From contig JAGYJW010000039.1 of the NCBI GenBank assembly GCA_018401435.1, positions 1 through 60,708 on the forward strand: DNA of 60,708 nucleotides, written 5' to 3'. The position numbers and the translations under genes are program-made. Of the stretch, positions 8,183-16,998 are shown one piece after another (the stretch's first letter is position 1; every line of letters begins with the position of its first letter). The notes below the pieces were generated by a model. It had not been told where the DNA came from, ran no database searches, and worked only from the letters and a program-made list of their open reading frames with translations. The DNA is from Deltaproteobacteria bacterium. Its GTDB lineage: Bacteria; Myxococcota_A; UBA796; UBA2385.

Positions 8183-9649
8183 ATGCAGCGCCACCTCCAC
8201 CCAGCCCCGCCCCGCCGCGTCTCCATCGTGGGCGGCGGCCCCGCCGGCATGACCGCCGCGCTCCTGCTTGCGCGCCGGGGGCACGCGGTATCGGTCTGGG
8301 AGGCCGGGGACCAGTTGGGCGGGCTCTGGTCCTCGAAGCTCGACGGGGACGGCTTCTTCCGGAGCGACAACTCCTGCAAGGTCTTCCAACCCAACTACAC
8401 CACCGTCCCGGCCCTCTTCGCCTCGCTGGGAATGGACTGGCGGGACCACTTCCGGCAGCGACACGACCTGGGCAGCGACTGGCTGAGGCCCTTCATCAAC
8501 GAGAGCTCCTGGCGCGATCTGGGCGTTCTGGCCAGAGGCCTCGCCGCCCACCGGCTGGGCATCGGTCGCCCCCACGAGGTCTCGGTGGGCGACTTCCTCG
8601 CGGCCAGCGGTCTCAGCGAGGACTGCGCCGCCTGGATGCGCGCCTCGGCCCTGGGCGGGGTGGCCGGCACCCTCCGCATGACCATGTGGGAGCTCTTCCA
8701 CCGCATCCAGAGCAACCTCTCGGAGATCTTCCGGGGCGCATCGGGGCCTCTATATTGGAATGCCCGCCCCCCCAGCGCCAGCGACGGCTTCCTCGGCCCC
8801 TGGCAGCAGGCCCTCTTGCAGGCCGGGGTCGAGATCCGGACCGGAGCGGCCGTGCGCGCCCTCGCCGCGGGGCCCACCCCACGCGGGGCCACCCTGCACC
8901 TCGCCGATGGCAGCCCGGTACAGGCCGAAGCGGTCTTCCTCGCGGTCCCTCCTCCGGCGCTGCGTCGCCTGCTGCTCGCGAGTTCGGCTGCTCTGGCCGA
9001 AGGCTTCGGGCTCTCCCGAGAGCAGCTCGATGGGTACCTCGCGGAGTCGGTGTACTCCCATGTGGGCATGTCCTGGTTCTTCGACCGAGCGCTGCCGCGC
9101 GACCTGCCCCTGGGCGGGCACAATGTGCGCCGTGGCTGGCACCCCATCCTGGTCCAGCACGACCAGTACCGGGCTCACCTCCGTCCCCCCGCCAAGAGCG
9201 TGGTGGTGGGTTCCGTCGCCGTGGACACCGACCTGACCCACCACCGCCTGGGAAGCCTCGCCTCGGCGCACTCCGCGCGAGAGCTGGCCGAGATCATCTG
9301 GCAAGACGAGCGCAGCGTGGACCCCGAGCTGCCCGAGCCCCTGGAGATCGTGATTCACGACAGCTCCAGCGCCACCCAGATCGTGCGCTGGGGCCCCTTG
9401 CCCATGGCCATGGCGAATCGGGACATCTTTCTCGCCACCAACCTTCACGGTGAAGCGCCCTACTTTACGGCCTCCCTCGAGTCTGCAGTGCAGGCCGGCG
9501 CCCTGGCGGCCCAGCGCTTTGACCCCACGGTGGAGCGCCTCCCGATGCGCCGTCCCAACCGGCTGCCCTGGCGGCAGCCCGCGAGACAGGCCTCCGGCGA
9601 CGACGCCCAGCCGGTGGCCGCAGCGCTGCACAATGGGGCGGGCGCCTGA
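8183..9649 (+). CDS. FAD-dependent oxidoreductase (amine oxidase/phytoene desaturase-like)
   Basis: A 488-residue flavoprotein. Near the N terminus (about residues 12-40) is a Rossmann FAD-binding motif, VSIVGGGPAGMTAALLLARRG, closing with the acidic residue of VWEAG, and then the GGLW loop found in flavin amine oxidases and carotenoid desaturase relatives. A second FAD-contact element (AEAVFLAVPPPALRRLL) lies near residue 250. The C terminus keeps a GDIFLATNLHG-like segment where family members close over the flavin. It is the first gene of a three-gene run: its stop is followed directly by the GTG of the SRPBCC gene. A redox step on a hydrophobic or aromatic small molecule is inferred; no specific product can be named. 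Confidence 0.8.
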   Translation: MQRHLHPAPPRRVSIVGGGPAGMTAALLLARRGHAVSVWEAGDQLGGLWSSKLDGDGFFRSDNSCKVFQPNYTTVPALFASLGMDWRDHFRQRHDLGSDWLRPFINESSWRDLGVLARGLAAHRLGIGRPHEVSVGDFLAASGLSEDCAAWMRASALGGVAGTLRMTMWELFHRIQSNLSEIFRGASGPLYWNARPPSASDGFLGPWQQALLQAGVEIRTGAAVRALAAGPTPRGATLHLADGSPVQAEAVFLAVPPPALRRLLLASSAALAEGFGLSREQLDGYLAESVYSHVGMSWFFDRALPRDLPLGGHNVRRGWHPILVQHDQYRAHLRPPAKSVVVGSVAVDTDLTHHRLGSLASAHSARELAEIIWQDERSVDPELPEPLEIVIHDSSSATQIVRWGPLPMAMANRDIFLATNLHGEAPYFTASLESAVQAGALAAQRFDPTVERLPMRRPNRLPWRQPARQASGDDAQPVAAALHNGAGA

Positions 9650-10117
9650 GTGCGCCAGCTCACCCTGGTCCAGCCCCTGCCCGTCGACGCAGACACGGCG
9701 TGGTCGGTGCTGGTGGACATCGAGCGCTGGTCCGAGTGGCGGGGCCTGGTCCTCTCGGCGGAGGGCGCTTTTGAGCCCGGCGCGCCCTGGACCGTCCGCC
9801 TGAGGGGCGACCGGGGCGGGTCCCCGCGCACCCTGCGACCCCTCTTCACCAGCATGAAGCCCGGGCGGGAGATCGTCTTCGAGACCCGCATCGGAGCGGC
9901 CTGGGTCGCGCGCATGGTGCATCACTTCGAGCTGGAGGCTGCGCCCGAAGGCAGGGCCACCCTCGTCCAGCGCTTCGAGATCACCGGGCTGGCCGTGCCC
10001 CTGCTCTGGGGTCCCCTCGAGCGCGGCATGCGCCAGTTCGAAGAGCTGGGCAGCGACCTCGCGCGCCGCCTCGCCGGCGCCGCCCCTCCCGATGCACCCC
10101 TGCCACCTCCATCCTGA
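9650..10117 (+). CDS. SRPBCC-fold protein (polyketide cyclase/START-like)
   Basis: A 155-residue protein starting with GTG directly after the stop of the flavoprotein gene. The opening QPLPVDADTAWSVLVDIERW, the WRLVLSAEG-type strand and the late LVQRFEITGLAVPLLWGPLE region match the helix-grip SRPBCC fold (polyketide cyclase/dehydrase type 2). These proteins bind hydrophobic small molecules in a deep cavity, and some catalyse cyclisation or dehydration. Position between an FAD enzyme and a methyltransferase suggests that it binds or processes the intermediate shared by them. Confidence 0.8.
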   Translation: MRQLTLVQPLPVDADTAWSVLVDIERWSEWRGLVLSAEGAFEPGAPWTVRLRGDRGGSPRTLRPLFTSMKPGREIVFETRIGAAWVARMVHHFELEAAPEGRATLVQRFEITGLAVPLLWGPLERGMRQFEELGSDLARRLAGAAPPDAPLPPPS

Positions 10118-10134
10118 CGAAAGAGAGTCCCAGT

Positions 10135-10797
10135 ATGCAGTGTTGCAAGGGCCAGGCCTACGATCAAATCTTCGACGCCAGGACCGCAGCAAGGGAGCTG
10201 CGGGCCTACGAGCGGCGAGGCCCGCGAGGGGCCACGGCGCGCCTGTTGCAGGCCATCCGCGCGGGCTTGGGTCCGCGCGAGGCCTTCACCCACCTCGACA
10301 TCGGCGGAGGCGTGGGTGTGCTGCAACACGAGCTGGCTTCGGCCGGCGCCAGCCAGATCACCGCGGTGGATGCGTCGGGCCCTTATCTTGCGCTTCTGGA
10401 AGGGACGGCTCGCAGGCTTGGCTACGCCGACCGCCAGGTGCGCATCGAGGGGGACTTCGTCCGGGTGGCGGGCGAGGTGGGCGAGGCCACGGTGGTCACC
10501 CTGGACAAGGTGATCTGTTGTTACCCCGACATGCCCCAGCTCGTGGAGGCCGCGGCGCGCAAGGCCACCGGGATGCTGGCTGTGACGGTGCCCCGGGATG
10601 CTGCCTGGACCCGCTGGCTGGTGGCCCTCTTGAATGGGGCCATTCGGTACCTGCTGCGACAGGACTTCCGCGTCTTCGTGCACCCACACGCCGCCATCGA
10701 CGCGGTCGCGGCACACAATGGACTGACCCTCAGCCACGCCCTGCCCGGCCTGTTCTGGGTGGTTCGCGTCTATACGCGCCCGGCAGCGTCCCGCTGA
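10135..10797 (+). CDS. Class I SAM-dependent methyltransferase
   Basis: A 220-residue enzyme with SAM motif I LDIGGGVGVLQHEL near residue 55, an acidic residue after strand 2 (ITAVDAS), and motif IV around LDKVICCYPDM. The C-terminal part (VHPHAAIDAVAAHNGL...FWVVRVY) resembles small-molecule O-/C-methyltransferases in which helix and strand 7 close the core; the overall layout is close to Mg-protoporphyrin O-methyltransferase-like proteins but not specific. It lies 17 bases after the SRPBCC gene and probably ends the operon. The target is likely the product of the upstream FAD enzyme. Confidence 0.85.
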   Translation: MQCCKGQAYDQIFDARTAARELRAYERRGPRGATARLLQAIRAGLGPREAFTHLDIGGGVGVLQHELASAGASQITAVDASGPYLALLEGTARRLGYADRQVRIEGDFVRVAGEVGEATVVTLDKVICCYPDMPQLVEAAARKATGMLAVTVPRDAAWTRWLVALLNGAIRYLLRQDFRVFVHPHAAIDAVAAHNGLTLSHALPGLFWVVRVYTRPAASR

Positions 10798-11371
10798 CCG
10801 CCAGGGGCAGCCCCCCATGCTTCGGTTGGCACGGCGGACATGGGCAGCATCGGCAGCATCGGCAGCTTGGGGAGCGGGCTTCCGTCGAGCCCCTCTCCGA
10901 CCGCAGGGAGGATGCCGACCACGTCAGCGAGCTGTCGCTCCAAGCCGCCGCCCTTGGCCCGCCACTCCAGCTTGGCGAACATCGTGTCTTCGGCCGTGGC
11001 AATCCAGGTGGCCACACCGAGCAGCTCGGCGCGCTCTCGACGGTCGAACTCCGCGCGACTGAACGGACGCGCCTTGCGGACGATCAGGTGGGCCTTCCAG
11101 CCTGTCTCCATGTCGAGCACGTTGAATTGGGAGCCGCGCCGGACCGCAGCGAGGGCGGCCTCCTCGGAGACATACCAATGGTCTTCCGGCAGCTCTACCA
11201 CCAGCCGACGGACTCCTGGCCTGTCGAGGACCACAACACAACCACGTCCACATCCTGGGTGGCTCGGACCATGCCGTGGAAGGTGCTCGCGAAGGACCCC
11301 GCCACCATGTAGGGGATGCCGGCCGCGTCGAGCACCTGCACGAGGCGGCGCAGGAAGGTCGCAGCGCTCAC
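10770..11371 (-). pseudogene. Nucleotidyltransferase (AbiEii/DUF6036-like), frameshifted
   Basis: The GTG at 11371 overlaps the TGA of the upstream small gene (GTGA). The first 45 residues, including FLRRLVQVLDAAGIPYMVAG and the ATQDVDVVV metal-binding strand, match nucleotidyltransferases of the AbiEii type. Near 11236 the frame must shift by one base to continue with LPEDHWYVSEEAA, FNVLDMETGWKAHLIVRK, PFSRAEFDRR and TAEDTMFAKLEW, all typical of this family. After GEGL the C terminus is unusual (PLPKLPMLPMLP from a short GGCAGCATC DNA repeat at about 10843-10866) and runs into the end of the methyltransferase gene. Either a decayed gene or one with sequence errors. The intact family includes toxin-like enzymes. 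Confidence 0.7.
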
Positions 11372-11622
11372 GCCACGCGCCCACGAGACGGGTAGGCCGC
11401 CTCGTAGAGCTCGTCCCCGAGCAGGGTGCGCAGGAGCCCGCCGCGAGCTTGCGTCTCCGTGAGGCCTGGCTCCCTTCGCCGAATGCCGGCCAGGGCGACC
11501 TCGCGAAGCTCGTCGCTCATCTGAAGCATCAACCGGACCCGGCCCTCTGCGCCCATGCGGCGCCACGCAAATTCCTGGGCGCGGCGCACATCGGGTGCCG
11601 TGTCGGTGAGGGTGTCGAGCAT
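11368..11622 (-). CDS. Small helical protein paired with the nucleotidyltransferase (antitoxin-like position)
   Basis: An 84-residue protein from ATG at 11622, ending with a 4-base overlap onto the nucleotidyltransferase. It is helical and charged, with WRRMGAEGRVRLMLQMSDEL and a REVALAGIRRREPGLTE segment. I recognise this as the small partner commonly encoded just before AbiEii/DUF6036-type nucleotidyltransferases. The gene order and coupling resemble a toxin-antitoxin module, with this as the candidate antitoxin; I see no DNA-binding motif, so that function is only inferred. Confidence 0.65.
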   Translation of the reverse strand: MLDTLTDTAPDVRRAQEFAWRRMGAEGRVRLMLQMSDELREVALAGIRRREPGLTETQARGGLLRTLLGDELYEAAYPSRGRVA

Positions 11623-12038
11623 GGGTCGGGTCCTTTGTGGGCGACGGCGCGTCCTGGGCCGGTATAGGCCGGCCATCGGTTCCGGGGCGCGCCGCTCCTC
11701 ATCGGCTTCGTCGAATCCTTGAATCGCGCCCCGGAGCGCGGCGCGGACGCAGATCGCTGACCTCGCCGGTCCCCCAGCTGGGCACGCTCTCCCAGCCCCG
11801 GCGGAGATTGCACGAGGACGGGCCCCTTCAGCGCTGCAGCGGGTCGAATCCAACAAGATATCGGCCTCTGCCCGGCATCCAGGCACGGCCCTGCCCACCC
11901 GCTGGAGGCTCCACCCGGCACCCGCGGTCAGCAGCGGCGGCGACGAGCGCTGGACGCGCCTCGCCCAGCGCCTGGTGGCCAGCACCCGATCGAGCCCGCC
12001 CGATGCGGTCGGGTGGCGTGCGCTATCATGCCGACCCG
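11623..12038. other. Intergenic region without recognisable gene
   Basis: About 415 bases between the divergent small helical protein and the first SGNH-like gene. The open frames present here have no recognisable protein character, and I see no tRNA or clear riboswitch. It presumably contains the divergent promoters. Confidence 0.5.
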
Positions 12039-13003
12039 ATGACCCGCCCCCGCTCCCCCCGGCAGCCCTGAGAACCCGCCGCCCCCGCTCGCGCCGCGCG
12101 CGGCCGCGCCGCTAGCGGACCGCAAGCAGCCGGGGCTTGCTGTAAACAGACCTCGAGATCGCGCTCCGCATCCCGCCGCTGCCGCCGTGGTGGGAAGCAG
12201 GCATCTGGAGCGGCAACATCCTGAGCGATCGGCTGTGGGTGCGGGTGGGCTCGCTCGCGATCCCCGAGCACAACGCCCAGGGCTATCGGGACCGGGCCTG
12301 GATCACCCCTGCGCCGCGGCCGCGGCTGGTGTATGGGCGACAGCCGCGTCTTCGGCCACCACGTCAGTTTTTCCAGGCCTTCCCCGCCGTGCTGCACCGC
12401 ACCAGCGGCTGGGACGTCGCCAACCTGGGCCTGCCAGGGGCCAGCGTGGTGGAGGCCCTCGACTTCATCGTAGACGACGCGCTGGCCCTGCAGCCCCAGG
12501 CGGCCCTGGTCTGCTACGACATCAACAGCAGCCTGTACGGGGTGATGTCGCGGGAGTCGGCTGGCAGGCGCGACGACTGGGGCGTGCAGCTCGCCCGCTC
12601 GAGCGCGCTGGTGCGGTGGGTGGAGCTCGGGTTGCGCGCGGCGCTGGTCGATCGCCACCCCGTCATGAGCGTCGACCACTACCAGGCCCTGCTCGAGCAG
12701 CTGCTGGCACGGCTGGGCGACGGCGGCGCCGAGCGACGCGTGGTGCTGGTGGGGTGGACCGAGCTGGAGAACTACCCCACCTTGTTCACCCGCGAACGCT
12801 ATGAGCGCTTCCGCGAGGCCAGCCGCGCCGCCGCCGCTGCCGACGGCGCCCAGGTGGTCGAGATGGAGGCCGTCTTCCGCGGGGTGGACACCGACCGCGT
12901 GTTCGTCGGCCACGAGCGCATACGCAGCCTGGGCCAACGCGCCTGGCCGACGCCGGGCCCTGGGGCCACCGCCGTGACCCGCCGCCCGCGGCGCATCCCC
13001 AGG
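12039..13003 (+). pseudogene. SGNH/GDSL hydrolase-like gene 1, several frameshifts
   Basis: Pieces in all three frames make one SGNH hydrolase-like protein. The part from about 12157 (LEIALRIPPLPPWW) to 12329 is in one frame; the catalytic block I motif MGDSRVFGHH (about 12333-12365) is in a second; FPAVLHRTSGWDVANLGLPGASVVEAL and most of the body (12375-12930) return to the first; an HTQPGPTRLAD-like block V with the catalytic His appears in a third at about 12920. The indels flank GTGTATGG and a TTTTT run, so base-calling error is plausible. The start is uncertain: ATG 12039 is a guess. Family members act as esterases or acyl-transferases on envelope polysaccharides. Confidence 0.5.
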
Positions 13004-13005
13004 CC

Positions 13006-14049
13006 GTGCTGCGCCTGGCCCTGCTCGCATCGGCGCTCTTGCTGGCGGAGGGGGCCGCGCGCCTCTCTCACGACATGCGAGACGCCGACTTCTTGTTCAA
13101 CTGGTACTTCTGGGACACCCGGTGGGAGCGCGAGCGCCGCGGCGCCGGCATGCCACCCGGTGACGGTACAGCGCCCCCGCACCCGCCCCCCATGGGCGCC
13201 GGCCCCCCGCCCGGCGACGGCTTCCCACTCACCGAAGACGAATACCGGGGCGCTTTCGCCTGGACGCCCCCCCGACCCCACGCGCCCGCGCGTCATCGCG
13301 ACCGGCGCCGGCCACCTCTTCGCGCAGGATGTCCCCTGGGGCCTCGCCTGGCCCGAGCAGCTCGCCGCGGGCTGGGCCGCGCAGGGCTGCCAGTGGAGGT
13401 GTGGAACCTCGCGGTGCCGGGCTCACCATCCTCTTCGTCGAGCGCGGGCAGCTCGACGCCGTCTGTGCGCGGCACTGCCCTGGTCGTGCTGGGCCACGGC
13501 GGCTTCAACGAGGCGCTCTAATGCTGGGCATCCCCGAGGCCTGGGTGCTCCACCCCGATCGCCCGGCGGTCAGCCTGGTGCTGTCGAGCGCCCTGGTGCG
13601 CTTCGTGCTGCTGCGGGGCTCGCGCCTGGCCCGGCACCTGGTCGGCCGCGCCCACGGTGAAGGTACCGGTGCCCACCTTCTCTCGATCCGATCGGTGGTC
13701 GCCCGCCTGCGCGGCGCCCGAATCAGGTCGTCCTGCTCCAGCAGGTGGTCATGCTCCCGGCATCGGGGGTCTGGAGCCTGGCCGAGATGGAGCCCTTCCC
13801 CGCGCCGTCGATGCGGTGGGGGCCGAAGCCAGGGGTGCCGTGGTCGACCCGGCCGACGCCTTCACGCCCCCCTCACCGACTGGTTCGAGCGGCGGGAGTA
13901 CTACAACGCGGCGGCCCACGCCGCGATCGCCTGCCAGCTCGAGCCCGTGGTGCGGGCGCGGGTCCCGGATCCTCGCCGCCGATGGCCACCGCGCCTTCAG
14001 GGCGGAGCAGGCACCACTCCCGAGATTGCTGGCTGCGCCGCTATGCTAG
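13006..14049 (+). pseudogene. SGNH hydrolase-like gene 2, several frameshifts
   Basis: Begins at GTG 13006 with a signal-anchor (LRLALLASALLLAEGAARL), then MRDADFLFNWYFWDTRW. The SGNH-like part is spread over three frames: VIATGAGHLFAQDVPWGLAW, VEVWNLAVPGS, TALVVLGHGGFNEAL, GIPEAWVLHPDRPAVSLVLS, then DWFERREYYNAAAHAAIA and ILAADGHRAFRAE near the end. At least five frame changes are needed between 13260 and 14000. It looks like a paralogue or partner of the upstream SGNH-like gene. No catalytic claim is possible for the sequence as given. Confidence 0.45.
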
Positions 14050-14201
14050 AACTTGCCAAAACGATTACCCAATTCCAGGAGGCGTAGGCTGATCGGCGGA
14101 GGAACAGCGCGGGCTGCCGGTTGTTCGTGGTATCCTGCTTGTGCGTGGCGCGCTGAAATCACCCAGGCCCGCCTCCAGACCTATCCACCGGGGAGCGACC
14201 C

Positions 14202-16632
14202 ATGTACCGCCACGCCCGCGCTTTGGCCTTCCTGCTTCCGCTTCCCTCGCTGACGGCCTGTGACGAGTCGGCCCCCGAGCCCGTGGCTCAGGTCCCCGAC
14301 ACCAGGTGTCGACGACCACGCGTGGGCGCCGACCTGGTGGGGCAGATGAACGCGCTCGTGGACAGCCGCTCGGCCTACCTCGAGCTCAACCCGCTCGAGG
14401 CCGACGTCGCCGCGGTGACCGCCGAGCTGCTTGAGCCGTGGGAGGCCGCCTTCCGAGGCAGGCACGCTCCCCGCCGACCTGGCCGCCCGCCTCGGCTCCG
14501 CCGGCCTCACCTGGCAGGCGGAGGCCACGACCACCCGCGACCGCGACGGCATCCTCGAGCAGCGCTGGGCGCTGGCCTCGGGCGAGGCCGCCTCGGCCGC
14601 CCTGGCTGGCCGCCTTCTCCCAGGTGGACGACCTCATGCTCGACGTGGTCAAGGCCGCGCGCACGGCCGACGGCGTCCTGCTCACCGTCCACCTCGACCT
14701 GCGGGGCGTCGCCACCGACGGCATGCGCCGCAACGACCGCGCCACCCTTGAGCTGCAGGCGGTCGAGGACGACGACGGCTGGGCGCTCACCGGCGGCCAG
14801 GTGCTCCACGCCACCCGCCTCGTGGCCACCCGCGCGCCGGCCTTCGCCGACGCCACCGCCCAGTGGGGCATGGACCAGGTGCCGGTCAACTCCCGCAAGG
14901 AGGCCATCCGCCGCGGCGGCTACGCCCTCGCGGTCGTAGACTACGACAACGATGCCAAGCCCGACGTCCTCGTGGGCAACTACGGCCCCGTGCAGCTCTT
15001 CCGCAACACCGGCGCCGCATGGCAAGACGTCACCCGGCAGGCCGGCCTGTCGGCGATCGGCGTGGTCAAGTCGGCCGCCTTCGCCGACCTCGATCAGGAC
15101 GGCGACCGCGACCTCGTGCTGCTGCGCTTCGTCGAAGACGACGGCGACCCCATCGGCGACTTTGTGGCCTTCGAGAACAACGGCGACGGCACCTTCACCG
15201 AGAAGCGCGACGTGCTGCCCCGCAGCCGCACCTACGACCGGGCCATGCCCCTGGCGTTGGGCGACTACAACGGCGATGGCAGACTCGACATCTACGTCGG
15301 CTTCCCCGGCGTGCGCGACTTCACGAGCGGCATCGCCAGCCGCGAGCGGGAGTCCGGCCTGGCCAGCCAGGGCATCTGGTACAACCAGGGCGGCTGGGAC
15401 TTCGCCGAGGCCGAGGACGACCACCTGGTGGTGCAGCAGAATCAGGTCTACGCGCACGCCGCGCTGTCCTCCGACATCGACGGCGACGGCAAGCCCGAGA
15501 TCATCGTGGTGGACGACTCGGGCCGCGTGAACCCGATCTACCGGCTGCAAGGCGACACCGGCGGCTGGCAGGAGATCGCCACCGATCTGGGCCTCACCCA
15601 GCCCGGCATGAGCATGGGCATCAGCACGGGCGACTTCAACGGCGACGGCCAGCTCGACATCATGGCCACCAACGTCACGCTCACGGCCGGCCAGCGGCTC
15701 GCCGCGTCGGGGGCCGCGCTGGACCACCAGCTGGAGGGCCTGCAGGCCAACTTCCAGCGCATCGCCGACGGCTACCGGTCGCTCATCCTCTACCAGAACA
15801 TGGGCGACGGGCGCTTTGTGGACATGACCCACGAGGCCGGCCTGGACTGGGCGGGCGAGGCCGCCGCGGCAGGCGAGTGGATCGACTACAACCACGACGG
15901 GCTGCTCGACTACTACCTGCCCAACGGCCTGTGGACCTCGGGCGACCAGGACCTCGGCTCGCTCTATATGCGCGCCGAGCTGGCCTCCTACAAGGAGCCC
16001 CTGTACCAGGGCCTGAAGGGCTCCGAGGCCCCCGACTCGCCGCTCTTCCTCAACGACGTTCACGGCAGCAGCAACTTCTCGCTGACGCCCCTCGAGGCCA
16101 ACCCCATCCTGCGGCTGCTGCGCAGCCACGGGACGAGAAGGGTGAGCTGACCTGGTCGCTCGGCGGCAACGAGCGCAACCGCCTGTTCCGCAACAACGGC
16201 GACGGCTCGTTCACCGAGGTGGGCTACCTCGAGGCCGCCGACCGGGTGGAGGACGGCTACATCGTCGCCCCCGTCGACATCGACGGCGACGGCCGCCAGG
16301 ACCTGGTGCTGCGCAACACCGACCCGGCCCCGCGCCACAGCTACAACCCGGTCACCGTGCTGCGCAACCAGCTCGACGGCCAGGCGGTCACGCTGTCGCT
16401 GAAGCCCACCCAGGGCACGGCCATGGGCGCTCGGGTCACCGCATGGGTGAACGGCAAGCCCCTCATGCGCGAGGTGCGGTCGGTCAACGGCGCGGTGCAG
16501 GCCGAGCCGGTCGCCTACCTGGGCCTCGCCGGCGCCGCCGGCGTCGATCGGGTCGAGATCCGCTGGCCCGACGGCAGCGTGCAGCAGGTCGGCGCGCTCG
16601 CCGCGGGCCGCCACACCATCGCCCAGAAGTAG
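14202..16632 (+). pseudogene. CRTAC1-type FG-GAP/VCBS repeat lipoprotein with ASPIC/UnbV domain, frameshifted
   Basis: A lipoprotein start at 14202 (signal ending LPSLTAC) is followed, after frame changes near 14455 and 14605, by a helical N-terminal part and then FG-GAP/VCBS repeats with calcium-binding loops such as DYDNDAKPDVLVGNYG, DLDQDGDRDLV, DYNGDGRLDIYVG, DIDGDGKPEII and DFNGDGQLDIM. A further shift near 16135 leads to VDIDGDGRQDLVLRN and the ASPIC/UnbV domain (VTAWVNGKPLMREVRSVNG, VEIRWPDGSVQQV). Intact it would be about 810 residues, a secreted surface beta-propeller. Three indels in an otherwise well-preserved sequence favour sequencing error over decay. Confidence 0.7.
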
Positions 16633-16998
16633 GCCCGGCGGGGGTGGACGACAGGCGGTCTCCTTCATCGCCCGTTCCCGGCCGTGGTGCTGATCCACGA
16701 GGTCCGGGGCTTCGGGGATAGACGCCACAACACCGGATCGGCTCAAGACCTGGGATCAAGGGAGACGATCGGATTCGGGGAGGGCGGCCCGGAGGCGCGA
16801 GGGGCAGCGCGCCGTGCGCGCCCGACGCCGCGAAGGGTCAAGGTGCGCCTCGGAATCCGCCAACCCATCGGGTTGCGCGCCGGATGCGCCGGGTGGGCCC
16901 CTACCGCGACCGATCGGAGGCCGGGCCGACCGCTGGGCGCGGCAAGAGGAGACCCGCCCGCCGCCCTCGCGGGTCGGAGGCCCAACCCGGAGCCCCCG
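16633..16998. other. Intergenic region without recognisable gene
   Basis: 366 bases between the FG-GAP gene and the alpha/alpha-barrel gene. Open frames extend through it in several frames, as expected at this GC content, but none shows protein character. No clear hairpin terminator or RNA gene was seen; the promoter of the next gene should lie here. Confidence 0.4.

Noticed and set aside
10843..10870. GGCAGCATC repeat as a mobile or regulatory element
   Set aside because: Two to three short units inside the degenerate end of the nucleotidyltransferase; no inverted repeats or binding-site features.
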